In this document: piece by piece, positions 46,004 to 54,506 of the stretch
How the letters are laid out: each line of letters opens with the position of its first letter
Numbering within the stretch: the stretch's first letter is position 1
From: Microbacterium halotolerans
GTDB lineage: Bacteria; Actinomycetota; Actinomycetes; Actinomycetales; Microbacteriaceae
DNA: 64,000 bases
Direction: 5' to 3'
Assembly: GCF_003569805.1 (NCBI RefSeq)
Contig: NZ_QVLP01000018.1
Span: 62,001 to 126,000 of the forward strand
Translations under genes and position numbers: made by a program
Notes under the pieces: generated by a model
What the model was told of the DNA's origin: nothing
What the model saw: the letters and a program-made list of their open reading frames with translations, nothing else
Databases searched by the model: none

Positions 46004-46450
46004 CGCAGTGACCGGCGCTGGTGAGACGCTGTTGGCCTCCGCACAGCGAGCTGGGTCGCGGAAGTGGACATTTTGTCAGTATAGGGGTGCGCCGAGCGCG
46101 CAGGCGACGCCGTTCGCGCCGTGGCCGGATTGCGAGGCAGACACTGTACGTACAGACGCTCCGGCATGTTGAGCGGTTCTCGGGAACCGGAATCCTGTGT
46201 TCGACCTCGATGAGGAGGCGGGGTTCTCATCACGGATACGGGGAAGCCCGGGGTGTCGTCCTCATGTGAGCTGCGCCCCGTGAAGCCCCTCCGCGACCGT
46301 AGGAGGGCTGCCAGTCCATTCAAGGACATCGTCCGGAGGTGGGTACGATTCAGTGAGGCAAGGACGTTGCGCCCCGATCCGGTCTCTTCTCGGGCGAATG
46401 TCCTTTTCTCGGAACGAGCGGAGACGCGGAAGGAAGCGACGGCACTGACG
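46004..46450. other. 447-nt gene-free divergent region between the LAL regulator and the glycosyltransferase
   Basis: No convincing coding frame. A TATACT -10-like box for the LAL gene is on the minus strand at 46083-46078. The perfect palindrome CTGTACGTACAG lies at 46144-46155 and an inverted repeat CGGTTC-TCGG-GAACCG at 46174-46189; either may be an operator. Several weakly AT-richer stretches precede the glycosyltransferase gene. Confidence 0.5.
46144..46155. promoter_or_regulatory. Perfect 12-bp palindrome, candidate operator
   Basis: CTGTACGTACAG, self-complementary over 12 bp, placed in the middle of the divergent region. No regulator is assigned; the adjacent LAL regulator is a candidate. 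Confidence 0.4.
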
Positions 46451-47839
46451 ATGGCGACCTTCCCCGATGCGCACTACCTGATCCTGTCGAGCAGGCTGAT
46501 CCCCGGTCTCGACGGCGGCTACACGATTGCGACGCTGGCGCGCGCGGCGCAGATGGCCGCAGCGGGAGTGCAGAGCGTGCGACTGCTGACCTTCGACCCC
46601 GGAACGGCCGCCGACCACGCCGCACACCGGGCGGAGTTCTCCCGGCGGGGGCAGCTCGTGATTCCGGACGCCCGGATCGGGAACGGCGACGTCGAGGGCA
46701 CTGATGCGCTGATTAACCTGTTCGACGATGCCGGGGCGGACAGATCCTGGCTGCTCGCCGCCGTCGTGCCGGGCGAGCGCGACACGGAGCTGGAATACCG
46801 CGAGATCCCGGATGCCGTCGGTCGTCCTCTCCTGGCGCTGCCGAACGTGCCGGATCCTTCCGGATGGCATCTGTCGACCGCGCCCGTCGTCGTCTATGAG
46901 GCCGACGGGCGCGAGCACGGCGTCGTCACAGGCTTCGGCGGGCTGTATCGCGCGTGGCTCGAGCATGTCGTCGCCGGGCTGCGTGAGGGCGCCGATCTGC
47001 CGGTGGTGGTGATCTGCGAGTCGCGCCAGCTCGGCGAGCTCATCGCGGACTGGGGCGATCCCGGCATCCGGATCGTGCACACGATCCATACGATGCACGT
47101 CGAGCCGCCGTTCACGCCGGACGCACCGCTGAACCCGCTCTGGGAGCGCTGGTTCGCGCTGGCTCACCGCTTCGATGCGATCGCATGGCCCACCGCGGCG
47201 CAGCGCGACGACGTTGTCGCGCGGTTCGGCGGGGACAACCACCTCGCGGTGCCGAACGGTGTGGAGATCCCGGATGAGCCGCCGGTCGAACGCGCCAGCG
47301 GCCTGGTCGTGATGATGAACCGGCTCGCACCGGGAAAGCGGATCGACCACACCATCAGGGCCTTCGTCGCCGCTGACGTGCCGGGCACGCGCCTGGACAT
47401 CTACGGCGACGGCCCGGAGCGCGCGCGGCTGCAGGCGCTGATCGACGAGGCGGGTGCGGGTGACCGCGTCGCCCTGCGCGGTGCGACCACCGCCCCTGGT
47501 GCGGTGCTCGAGGCGGCAGAGCTGTTCGTCACCTCGACCGAGTTCGAGGGGCAGGGGCTGGCGATCGTCGAGGCGCTCGCGCACGGCTGCCCGGTGGTGA
47601 CGTACGACATCCGGTATGGTCCGGCCGACGCGCTCGCCGCAGGCGGGGGGGCGCTGGTGCCGTCAGGAGATGAGCGGGCGCTGGCCGGCGCCATCCGGAG
47701 CGTGATGGGTGACGAGCAGCTGCGCGTGAAGCTCGCGCGCGAGGCGCCGGATGCCGCGAGGCGCTGGTCGACTGATGCCGCGATGGACGCGCTGGCCTCT
47801 GCCATCCGGCACGCGGTCGCCTCGCCGCCCCGCCGCTGA
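46451..47839 (+). CDS. Family 4 glycosyltransferase (TarM/poly-glycosyltransferase-like)
   Basis: A 462-residue GT-B fold glycosyltransferase. The N-terminal half has the open-ended YLILSSRLIPGLDGGYTIATLARA and a long beta-rich insert typical of TarM- or GtfA-like enzymes. HTMHVEPPFTPDAPL appears in the mid-part. The C-terminal nucleotide-sugar domain has VMMNRLAPGKRIDHTIRAF, LDIYGDGPERARLQALI and the EX7E-type motif EFEGQGLAIVEALAHG. The enzyme probably glycosylates a wall polymer or glycoprotein. I used ATG 46451 because residues before it show no family similarity; a GGAAGGAAG is 16 nt upstream. Confidence 0.82.
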   Translation: MATFPDAHYLILSSRLIPGLDGGYTIATLARAAQMAAAGVQSVRLLTFDPGTAADHAAHRAEFSRRGQLVIPDARIGNGDVEGTDALINLFDDAGADRSWLLAAVVPGERDTELEYREIPDAVGRPLLALPNVPDPSGWHLSTAPVVVYEADGREHGVVTGFGGLYRAWLEHVVAGLREGADLPVVVICESRQLGELIADWGDPGIRIVHTIHTMHVEPPFTPDAPLNPLWERWFALAHRFDAIAWPTAAQRDDVVARFGGDNHLAVPNGVEIPDEPPVERASGLVVMMNRLAPGKRIDHTIRAFVAADVPGTRLDIYGDGPERARLQALIDEAGAGDRVALRGATTAPGAVLEAAELFVTSTEFEGQGLAIVEALAHGCPVVTYDIRYGPADALAAGGGALVPSGDERALAGAIRSVMGDEQLRVKLAREAPDAARRWSTDAAMDALASAIRHAVASPPRR

Positions 47840-47851
47840 TCGCACGGCCGC

Positions 47852-47870
47852 ATCGACTGCATTGTGTCGG
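47852..47870 (-). repeat. Orphan arm of the family A element
   Basis: ATCGACTGCATTGTGTCGG differs at one position from the right arm of element E1, but no left arm lies within 100 bp upstream. Probably a decayed copy. Confidence 0.6.
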
Positions 47871-47888
47871 CCGCCTCGTGGGAAACGA

Positions 47889-47922
47889 CGAAGGCCGCCC
47901 CCGGAAACGGGAGCGGCCTTCG
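47889..47922. terminator. Bidirectional hairpin between the glycosyltransferase and Bax-inhibitor genes
   Basis: CGAAGGCCGC (47889-47898) pairs with GCGGCCTTCG (47913-47922) around a C/G-rich loop with GGAAA. It lies between convergent genes and ends 14 nt from the downstream stop codon. Confidence 0.8.
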
Positions 47923-47936
47923 TGCGGTGGATGACG

Positions 47937-48875
47937 TCAGTCGCTGGACGAGAAGATCGCGGCGATGCGCAGGATCTCGACGTAGAGCCAGACGACGGTG
48001 ACCATGATGCCGAAGGCACCCTGCCAGCCGTACTTGCGCGGGGCGCCGTTGCGCACGCCCTGCTGGATCTGGTCGAAGTCGAGCACGAGCGAGTACGCCG
48101 CCATGATCACCACGAACACGCCGATGATGACGCCGAGCGGAATTCCGAAGATCTCCATCGAGCGAAGGCCGAACGCATTGTCGTTCACACCCGTCCACAT
48201 CAGGACGACGTTCAGCAGCGAGAAGGCGAGGTAGCCGAACATCGCGATCATGAAGACCTTCGTGGCCTTCTTCGTCGCGCGCACCTTGCCGCTGGCGAAC
48301 AGCGCGAGGGTCACGGCGAACACGGCGACGGTGGCGAGCGTCGCCTGCATGACGACGCCGGGGAAGATGAACTCGAAGTAGGCGGAGACGCCTCCGACGA
48401 ACAGCCCCTCGAACAGCGCGTACGCGAAGATGAGCGGCGCGGACGGGCTCTTCTTGAAGATGTTCACCATCGCGAGCACGAAGCCGCCTAGCGCGCCGAT
48501 GATCCACGGCACCATCGAGATGCTCGTCGCGTCGGCGGTGCTGAGGGCGCCGCCGAGCGTCCACATCCAGCCGATCACTGCGGTGACGAGCATCGCGGCG
48601 AACAGCATCACGGTCTTGATGACGCTGTCCTCGACGGTCATCCGGCCCATGTCGACGGCGTCGGCCGGGGGAGCGGCGTAGGCGCCTTCGATGCCGGCCT
48701 GCTGTGCGGGGGTCATGCCGGGCTGGGCATATCCGGGATAGGCCTGCTGGCCCTGGGCCTGCTGCGGGAACTGGCCCGACTGCTGCCCGTAGCCGGCCTG
48801 CGCCGGCGGCTGCAGGGACGTGCCGTATGCGCCCTGCGGCTGGAAGACAGGATTGTTGAAACCGGGTCTGGCCAT
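47937..48875 (-). CDS. Bax inhibitor-1/YccA-family membrane protein
   Basis: A 312-residue integral membrane protein. The N-terminal ~75 residues are low-complexity (proline/glutamine/glycine-rich), then about seven TM helices: VMLFAAMLVTAVIGWMWTLGGA, VPWIIGALGGFVLAMVNIF and so on. The end LDFDQIQQGVRNGAPRKYGWQGAFGIMVTVVWLYVEILRI carries the family's conserved di-aspartate-type pore residues. A pH-sensitive calcium leak activity is known for bacterial BsYetJ; here it is inference. The start may be ATG 48875 or GTG 48887; I prefer ATG. Confidence 0.85.
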   Translation of the reverse strand: MARPGFNNPVFQPQGAYGTSLQPPAQAGYGQQSGQFPQQAQGQQAYPGYAQPGMTPAQQAGIEGAYAAPPADAVDMGRMTVEDSVIKTVMLFAAMLVTAVIGWMWTLGGALSTADATSISMVPWIIGALGGFVLAMVNIFKKSPSAPLIFAYALFEGLFVGGVSAYFEFIFPGVVMQATLATVAVFAVTLALFASGKVRATKKATKVFMIAMFGYLAFSLLNVVLMWTGVNDNAFGLRSMEIFGIPLGVIIGVFVVIMAAYSLVLDFDQIQQGVRNGAPRKYGWQGAFGIMVTVVWLYVEILRIAAIFSSSD

Positions 48876-49000
48876 GGTTGTGGTCACACTCCAAGGGTCG
48901 GTGACGGCGGCGTCCCGCCGACGTATACCCAGGATAGCCGGATTTCGCTATGTGTGGCCTGTCATCCCGGGGAACGTGCGTCCGTTCGCGAGCAGAGAAC

Positions 49001-49006
49001 TACTCT
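49001..49006 (+). promoter_or_regulatory. -10 box TACTCT of a leaderless promoter
   Basis: TACTCT ends 7 nt before the glycerophosphodiesterase ATG at 49014. Confidence 0.5.
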
Positions 49007-49013
49007 GGTGTGC

Positions 49014-50018
49014 ATGCCAGCAGCACGCCCGCTCCTCATCGCCCACCGCGGCGCCTCTGGCTACCGTCCGGAGCACTCCCGCTCCGCTTACGAGCTCGCC
49101 ATCGACATGGGGTGCGACGCCGTCGAACCGGATGTCGTCGCCACCCGAGACGGTGTGCTCGTCGTGCGGCATGAGAACGAGATCTCCGGCACGACCGACG
49201 TGGCGAGCCATCCGGAGTTCGCGGACCGCCGCACGACGAAGTCGTTCCTCGGACAGACCATGACGGGCTGGTTCACCGAGGACTTCACCTGGGCGGAGCT
49301 GCAGACCCTGCGCCTGCGCGAACGGATTCCGACGCTGCGGTCGGAGAGCGCGCAACACGACGGGTACGAACCCATGCTCCGGCTGAGCGACGTGCTCGAC
49401 ATCGCCGCCGACGGTGCGCGCCGCACCGGTCGGGAGATCGGCGTCGTCGTCGAGATCAAGCACGACGCGTACTTCCGCTCGATCGGCACCGACCTGGGCG
49501 AGCTGGTCGCGACGGTGCTGAGCGCATCCGGATGGCCTGGGCCGGGGCGGCCGGTCACGATCGAGTCCTTCGAGTCGTCGGTCCTCGAGCGGATGCGCGC
49601 ACAGGAGACCGACGCGCAGTACGTGTTCCTGCTCGAGGCGACGGGCTCACCGGTCGACATGATGATCGAACGCGGCACGGACGCGCCCACCTACGCCGAG
49701 ATCGCCGCGCCCGCGGGGCTCGACCGCTGGGCCGCCGGATTCGACGGCATCAGCGTCGCCAAATCGATGGTCCTCGGCGCGGACGCCACAGGTCAGGCGG
49801 GAGCCGCGCTGGTCGACGCAGTCCACGCGCGCGGTCTCGTCGTCTACACGTGGACGTGCCGACCGGAGAACGCGTTCCTCGCCAAGCGGTTCCGGACCGG
49901 GGGAGGCAAGGCGGCATTCGGCGACTACGAGGGCGAATGGTCGCTCATCCGCGATGCGGGAGTCGACGGCGTGTTCGTCGACCACACCGACCTCGGCGCG
50001 GCGTTCTTCCTGCGGTGA
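49014..50018 (+). CDS. Glycerophosphodiester phosphodiesterase
   Basis: A 334-residue GDPD-family TIM barrel that hydrolyses glycerophosphodiesters to glycerol 3-phosphate and an alcohol. PLLIAHRGASGYRPEHS carries the catalytic HRG and the E of PEH; DAVEPDVVATRDGVLVVRHE supplies the metal-binding ExD and the second histidine; VVVEIKHDA another glutamate. No signal peptide is visible, unlike GlpQ. I chose ATG 49014 because the motif follows it directly and a -10 box lies 7 nt upstream. Confidence 0.92.
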   Translation: MPAARPLLIAHRGASGYRPEHSRSAYELAIDMGCDAVEPDVVATRDGVLVVRHENEISGTTDVASHPEFADRRTTKSFLGQTMTGWFTEDFTWAELQTLRLRERIPTLRSESAQHDGYEPMLRLSDVLDIAADGARRTGREIGVVVEIKHDAYFRSIGTDLGELVATVLSASGWPGPGRPVTIESFESSVLERMRAQETDAQYVFLLEATGSPVDMMIERGTDAPTYAEIAAPAGLDRWAAGFDGISVAKSMVLGADATGQAGAALVDAVHARGLVVYTWTCRPENAFLAKRFRTGGGKAAFGDYEGEWSLIRDAGVDGVFVDHTDLGAAFFLR

Positions 50019-50042
50019 CCGCTGGGCGGCGACAGCAGTGCG

Positions 50043-50705
50043 TCAGCTCTCGGTGATCCTGAACTGCGAGCGGACGAGGCGCTCGGCCTCGTCGACGTCC
50101 TGGTCCTCGATCGCCACGGCGAGCTTCCCGAAGTCGCGCCGGATCGCATCGAGCGCCTGCGTCAGCCGACGGCGGCCGCGGTAGGCGCGCTCGAGCGCGA
50201 ACCCGGCCTCGCCGTACGTGCGCGAGAACATCATATTGCCGCTGGAGACCGCCAGGTGCGACCAGAGAGCGTTGAACGCCTGGAACAGCGGCTGCAGGGT
50301 TTCGGGGTCATCCGGGTTCGTCCCGTCGCACGACGCGACGACGCCTCGTGCGAGCATCGCGGCTCGCTCGCGCTGAGCCTCGGTCATCCTCCGCGTCGCC
50401 ATGCGCGTCGCGGCGGCGGCCTGGTAGCCGAGGAACTCGACCGAGTCCTCGATGTCCTGCTCGGACACCTCGGTGATCCGAGTGAACCTGCTGGCGGACA
50501 TCTCGACGAGGCCGATCCGTTCGAGCCGCTGCAGTGCCTCTCGAACCGGCATGCGTGAGACACCGAGGTCGGCGGCGATCTCCTGATCCCGGATGCGGGA
50601 GCCAGGCTCCAGAGCACCATCGATAATGGCCTCTCCGATGCGTTCGTACACGGCATCGGCGAGGCGCTGGTTGTCCTGCTCTAGTGGTCCGGTCTTGTTC
50701 GACAT
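50043..50705 (-). CDS. GntR-family transcriptional regulator (FadR/FCD-type)
   Basis: A 220-residue regulator. The N-terminal winged HTH has LADAVYERIGEAIIDGALEPGSRIRDQEIAADLGVSRMPVREALQRLERIGLVE, the classic GntR signature. The C-terminal all-helical FCD-type ligand domain is shortened. I took ATG 50705 because of the AAGGGAACC ribosome-binding site before it. Its target is unknown; it is convergent with GDPD and divergent from pcrA. Confidence 0.88.
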   Translation of the reverse strand: MSNKTGPLEQDNQRLADAVYERIGEAIIDGALEPGSRIRDQEIAADLGVSRMPVREALQRLERIGLVEMSASRFTRITEVSEQDIEDSVEFLGYQAAAATRMATRRMTEAQRERAAMLARGVVASCDGTNPDDPETLQPLFQAFNALWSHLAVSSGNMMFSRTYGEAGFALERAYRGRRRLTQALDAIRRDFGKLAVAIEDQDVDEAERLVRSQFRITES

Positions 50706-50900
50706 GCTGGTTCCCTTGCGTGGGCGTTCGCCCACGACGTTATTCGTTCGTCCCTCGTGGTGCCGATGCGTCATTTCACACGATGATCCGGCGAGGAGAT
50801 GTATTCCACGGGGCTGAACATATCTCGATTTGATTACGAAAAAGCTGTGAACACTGTTCAGTGGTTATTCTCCCCGGGCACCCTCTGGGTAGCTGTGATA

Positions 50901-50928
50901 TTGACACTTCTGCCGTGCGGGCACAATA
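50901..50928 (+). promoter_or_regulatory. Candidate promoter upstream of pcrA
   Basis: TTGACA (50901-50906), 16-nt spacer, ACAATA (50923-50928). The 266-nt divergent gap (50706-50971) is notably AT-richer than its surroundings. A second -10, TAGACT, sits at 50957-50962, 9 nt before the ATG and overlapping the GGGGAG region. Confidence 0.5.
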
Positions 50929-50971
50929 GCCCAGTCGCGATGTCCGTGGCCGCATCTAGACTTGGGGAGCC

Positions 50972-53380
50972 ATGTCAGACGCTTCCCCGCCGCTCATCCT
51001 GCCCGCCGACTCCGACCGTGCGCCGGCCGGGGCTGACCTCCTGCTCGACGGGCTCAATCCGCCGCAGCGCGAGGCGGTGGAGTACCGCGGCCCCGCGCTG
51101 CTGATCGTCGCGGGGGCCGGCTCGGGGAAGACCCGTGTGCTCACGCATCGCATCGCATCGCTGCTGCGTGCACGGGAGGCCTGGCCCAGCCAGATCCTCG
51201 CGATCACGTTCACGAACAAGGCGGCGCAGGAGATGCGCGAGCGCGTGGCGCAGCTCGTCGGCGACAGCGCTCGCGGCATGTGGATCTCGACGTTCCACTC
51301 GGCGTGTGTGCGGATCCTGCGGCGTGAGGCCGAGCAGTTCGGGTTCACGAAGTCTTTCACCATCTACGACTCGGGCGACTCGCGCGCGCTGATCAAGCGC
51401 ATCGTGAAGGAGCACGAGGCGGACGCGCTGGGCCTCACCCCGGCCGGCGTGCAGTCGAAGATCTCGAAGCTGAAGAACGAACTGCACGACGCGGAATCGT
51501 ACGCCCGCACCGTGAGTCGCGAAGACCCGGCCGAGCGGGTGTTCGTCGAGCTGTTCGCCGACTATCAGCGTCAGCTGCGGAAGGCGAACGCGTTCGACTT
51601 CGACGATCTGATCGGGCAGACGGTGTTCCTGTTCCGTGCCTTCCCGCATGTGGCCGATGTGTACCGCAGGAGGTTCAGGCACATTCTGGTCGACGAGTAT
51701 CAGGACACGAATCACGCGCAGTACGCACTCATCCACGAGCTCACCCGCCCCGTGCAGAGCGAGGTCGATGCGGGCGGCGCGGTCGCGCTGATTCCGGAGC
51801 GCGACGGCGCGGCGCTGACCGTCGTCGGCGACTCCGACCAGTCGATCTATGCGTTCCGGGGTGCGGATATCCGGAACATCAGCGAGTTCGAGCGCGACTT
51901 CCCAGGCGCCAAGGTCGTTCTGCTCGAGCAGAACTACCGGTCGAGTCAGAACATCCTCGACGCAGCCAACGCTGTGATCTCGAACAACTTCGATCGCAAA
52001 GAGAAGAAGCTGTGGACCGCGGAGGGCTCGGGGGACGCCGTCGTCGGCTTCACCGGCTACTCACAGCACGACGAGGCGCAGTTCGTCGCGGATGAGATCG
52101 AGGCGCTGCATCTGAAGGGGCGCCAGTACAGCGAGATGGCGGTGTTCTACCGCACCAACTCGCAGTCGCGCGCCCTCGAGGAGATCTTCATCCGCTCCGC
52201 CGTGCCGTACAAGATCATGGGCGGTACGAAGTTCTACGACCGTGCCGAGATCAAGGACGCGCTGGCCTACATCGTCGCGGTGGCCAACCCGGCAGACGAG
52301 ATGGCGGTCAGGCGCATCCTGAACAAGCCCAAGCGCGGCATCGGGGCGGTGACAGAGACGCAGATCGCCCGGTTCGCAGCCGACAACGACATCTCCTTCC
52401 GCGAGGCGCTCGCGCACGCCGAGCAGCTCGGCGTCGGCCCGAAGCTGCGCAAGGCGATAGCGCGCCTCGACGATGTGCTGAACTCTGCACGCGAGATCAT
52501 GCTGCCGTCGTCGGGCGAGACGCCGCCGCCTGCCTCCGTGACGGAGGGGCTGCAGCTGCTGCTGAACAGCAGCGGCTACCTCGACGCGCTGCGCGCGTCG
52601 CGCGACCCGCAGGACGAAGCACGGGTCGAGAACCTCGACGAGTTCGTCGCCGTCACACGGGAGTTCGCGCGCAACAATCCGGAGGGCACGCTCATCGACT
52701 TCCTCACGGAGGTCGCCCTCGTCGCAGACACCGATGACCTCGACGACGAGTCCGGAGCCGTGTCGCTGATGACGCTGCATACCGCGAAGGGTCTCGAGTT
52801 CGACACGGTGTTCCTCACCGGCGTCGAAGAGGATCTCATCCCGCACCGGATCTCCGCAGGCGAACCCGGGGGGCCGCAGGAAGAGAGGCGTCTGTTCTAC
52901 GTCGGCATCACCCGTGCGCGCAGGTCGCTGTACCTCTCCCTCGCGATGACGCGCGCGCAGTTCGGCGAGGTGACGGTCGCGATGCCCAGCCGTTTCCTGC
53001 AGGAGATCCCTGCCGGTCTGATCGACTGGCGCCAATCGCCTGGCGACGTCAACTCCCGCGGCGGAACGCAGTCTCGAGCGCTGAACGCGCGGCGGCCGAA
53101 TGGCGGCGACCGGTTCGGCGTCACGCCGCTCGGTCCCGGCGGCGGGCTGAAGCCGAAGTCGACCTCGCTCGACAAGTTCCCCAACCGCGTCACGGGCAAG
53201 GTGCGCGACAACGGCGACATGGAGCTCGCCGCAGGCGACAGGGTGCGCCACGACGACTTCGGCGAGGGCACGGTCGACGTCGTCACGGGCCAGGGCGCCA
53301 AGCGAGTCGCGCACGTGCGCTTCGACGAGGCGGGTGCCAAGAAGCTGCTGATCAAAGTGGCGCCGTTCGAGAAGATCTGA
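50972..53380 (+). CDS. pcrA: ATP-dependent DNA helicase PcrA/UvrD
   Basis: An 802-residue SF1A 3'-5' helicase for nucleotide-excision repair, mismatch repair and removal of replication roadblocks. Walker A is GAGSGKT (48-54), motif II VDEYQDTNHAQY, motif III VVGDSDQSIYAFRGAD, and motifs IV-VI including SLMTLHTAKGLEF and FYVGITRARRSL. The C-terminus has the GDRVRHDDFGEGTV Tudor-like PcrA domain that binds RNA polymerase. Start ATG with GGGGAG before it. The length is close to other actinobacterial PcrA proteins. Confidence 0.95.
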   Translation: MSDASPPLILPADSDRAPAGADLLLDGLNPPQREAVEYRGPALLIVAGAGSGKTRVLTHRIASLLRAREAWPSQILAITFTNKAAQEMRERVAQLVGDSARGMWISTFHSACVRILRREAEQFGFTKSFTIYDSGDSRALIKRIVKEHEADALGLTPAGVQSKISKLKNELHDAESYARTVSREDPAERVFVELFADYQRQLRKANAFDFDDLIGQTVFLFRAFPHVADVYRRRFRHILVDEYQDTNHAQYALIHELTRPVQSEVDAGGAVALIPERDGAALTVVGDSDQSIYAFRGADIRNISEFERDFPGAKVVLLEQNYRSSQNILDAANAVISNNFDRKEKKLWTAEGSGDAVVGFTGYSQHDEAQFVADEIEALHLKGRQYSEMAVFYRTNSQSRALEEIFIRSAVPYKIMGGTKFYDRAEIKDALAYIVAVANPADEMAVRRILNKPKRGIGAVTETQIARFAADNDISFREALAHAEQLGVGPKLRKAIARLDDVLNSAREIMLPSSGETPPPASVTEGLQLLLNSSGYLDALRASRDPQDEARVENLDEFVAVTREFARNNPEGTLIDFLTEVALVADTDDLDDESGAVSLMTLHTAKGLEFDTVFLTGVEEDLIPHRISAGEPGGPQEERRLFYVGITRARRSLYLSLAMTRAQFGEVTVAMPSRFLQEIPAGLIDWRQSPGDVNSRGGTQSRALNARRPNGGDRFGVTPLGPGGGLKPKSTSLDKFPNRVTGKVRDNGDMELAAGDRVRHDDFGEGTVDVVTGQGAKRVAHVRFDEAGAKKLLIKVAPFEKI

Positions 53381-53524
53381 CGCGCTCGGCGACGTTGCAC
53401 TTTGTGTCGTCCGACTCGTCGTCGCGGCACGGCGTTGCCTACTGTCGTGTCCTGGCCCACCGGTGCATCCGGAACGGGCGATCACCGGCAGACGCCGGCC
53501 CGACCGATCAAGCAAGGAGCAGCC

Positions 53525-54436
53525 ATGGCTTTCCGCACCCGCGCACTGACATCCCTCGCCGCCGTCGGAGCGCTTGCCATGATGGCCGGCTGCGCGTCGA
53601 ACGCCGGGTCCGAAGAGGGCGCCTCGGATGAGCGCGGCAGCGCGTCGGACCCGGTGCGGATCGGCGTCGTCGGTGCGAGCAACCCGTACTGGGATGACTA
53701 CGTCGCCGCGGCCGAGGACGAGGGCATCTCGGTCGAGATCGTCGACTTCACCGAGTACACGCAGCCGAATCCCGCGTTGACGCAGGGCGAGCTCGACATC
53801 AACCAGTTCCAGCACATCATCTACCTCGCCGACTACAACGTGGCCAACGATGAGGATCTGCAGCCGATCGGCGCGACCGTCACCTACCCCCTCGGCCTGT
53901 ATTCGAGCAGCTACGATGACGTCGCCGACATCCCGGACGGCGAGACGGTGCTGGTGCCGAACGACACCACGAACCAGGCCAGAGGGCTGCTCGTACTGCA
54001 GTCGGCGGGTCTGATCGCCCTCGAGGGCGGCGGCAGCCCGTCCTCGACGCTCGACGACATCATCGCGGACGAATCGAGCGTCGAGGTCAAGGCGCTCGAC
54101 GCCGCACTGATCGCGCCCTCGCTGCCGGATGCGGCCGCCGCGATCATCAACAACGACTTCCTCGACGCCGCGGATCTCACCAGCGAGGACGCGATCGCCG
54201 CGGACGACCCGGCAGACGCGTCGGCGCTGCCGTATGTGAACATCTTCGCGGCCCGCGCGGACGACGCGGACGACGAGGTGCTGAACCAGCTCGTGGACAT
54301 CTACCAGTCCAGCCAGGAGGTCATCGACGGTGTGATCGAGGTCAGCGGCGGCACCGCCGTCGTCGCGACCACGCCGAAGGACGAGCTGCAGGCGTCGCTG
54401 GCCGACGTCGAGGAGGACATCCGCGCAGCCGGATGA
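53525..54436 (+). CDS. metQ: D-methionine ABC transporter substrate-binding lipoprotein
   Basis: A 303-residue lipoprotein of the NlpA/MetQ family. The signal peptide (TSLAAVGALAMMAGC) ends in lipobox MAGC with C23. The binding domain contains VRIGVVGASNPYWDD, FTEYTQPNPALTQGELDINQFQHIIYL, VTYPLGLYSSSY and LVPNDTTNQARGL, all MetQ hallmarks. The ATG follows AAGGAG (53512-53517). It is first in the metQNI operon, separated from metN by a hairpin. Confidence 0.93.
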   Translation: MAFRTRALTSLAAVGALAMMAGCASNAGSEEGASDERGSASDPVRIGVVGASNPYWDDYVAAAEDEGISVEIVDFTEYTQPNPALTQGELDINQFQHIIYLADYNVANDEDLQPIGATVTYPLGLYSSSYDDVADIPDGETVLVPNDTTNQARGLLVLQSAGLIALEGGGSPSSTLDDIIADESSVEVKALDAALIAPSLPDAAAAIINNDFLDAADLTSEDAIAADDPADASALPYVNIFAARADDADDEVLNQLVDIYQSSQEVIDGVIEVSGGTAVVATTPKDELQASLADVEEDIRAAG

Positions 54437-54450
54437 TCGACGCGTGCCTT

Positions 54451-54477
54451 GCGCGGGTGGCCCGACACCACCCGCGC
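54451..54477 (+). other. Intergenic hairpin between metQ and metN
   Basis: GCGCGGGTGG (54451-54460), loop CCCGACA, CCACCCGCGC (54468-54477): a perfect 10-bp stem. It probably stops part of the transcripts or protects the metQ mRNA end, giving more binding protein than ATPase. Confidence 0.7.
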
Positions 54478-54506
54478 GTCGCGCTGTTCGGAGACATGAG
54501 GGAGAC

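Noticed and set aside
50848..50870. LexA (SOS) box upstream of pcrA (GAACACTGTTC)
   Set aside because: The GAAC and GTTC half-sites are separated by 3 nt, not the 4 nt of the actinobacterial LexA consensus.
53381..53524. SAM riboswitch upstream of metQ
   Set aside because: I could not find the conserved cores of SAM-I, SAM-II or SAM-IV in the 143-nt leader. A covariance-model search would settle it.
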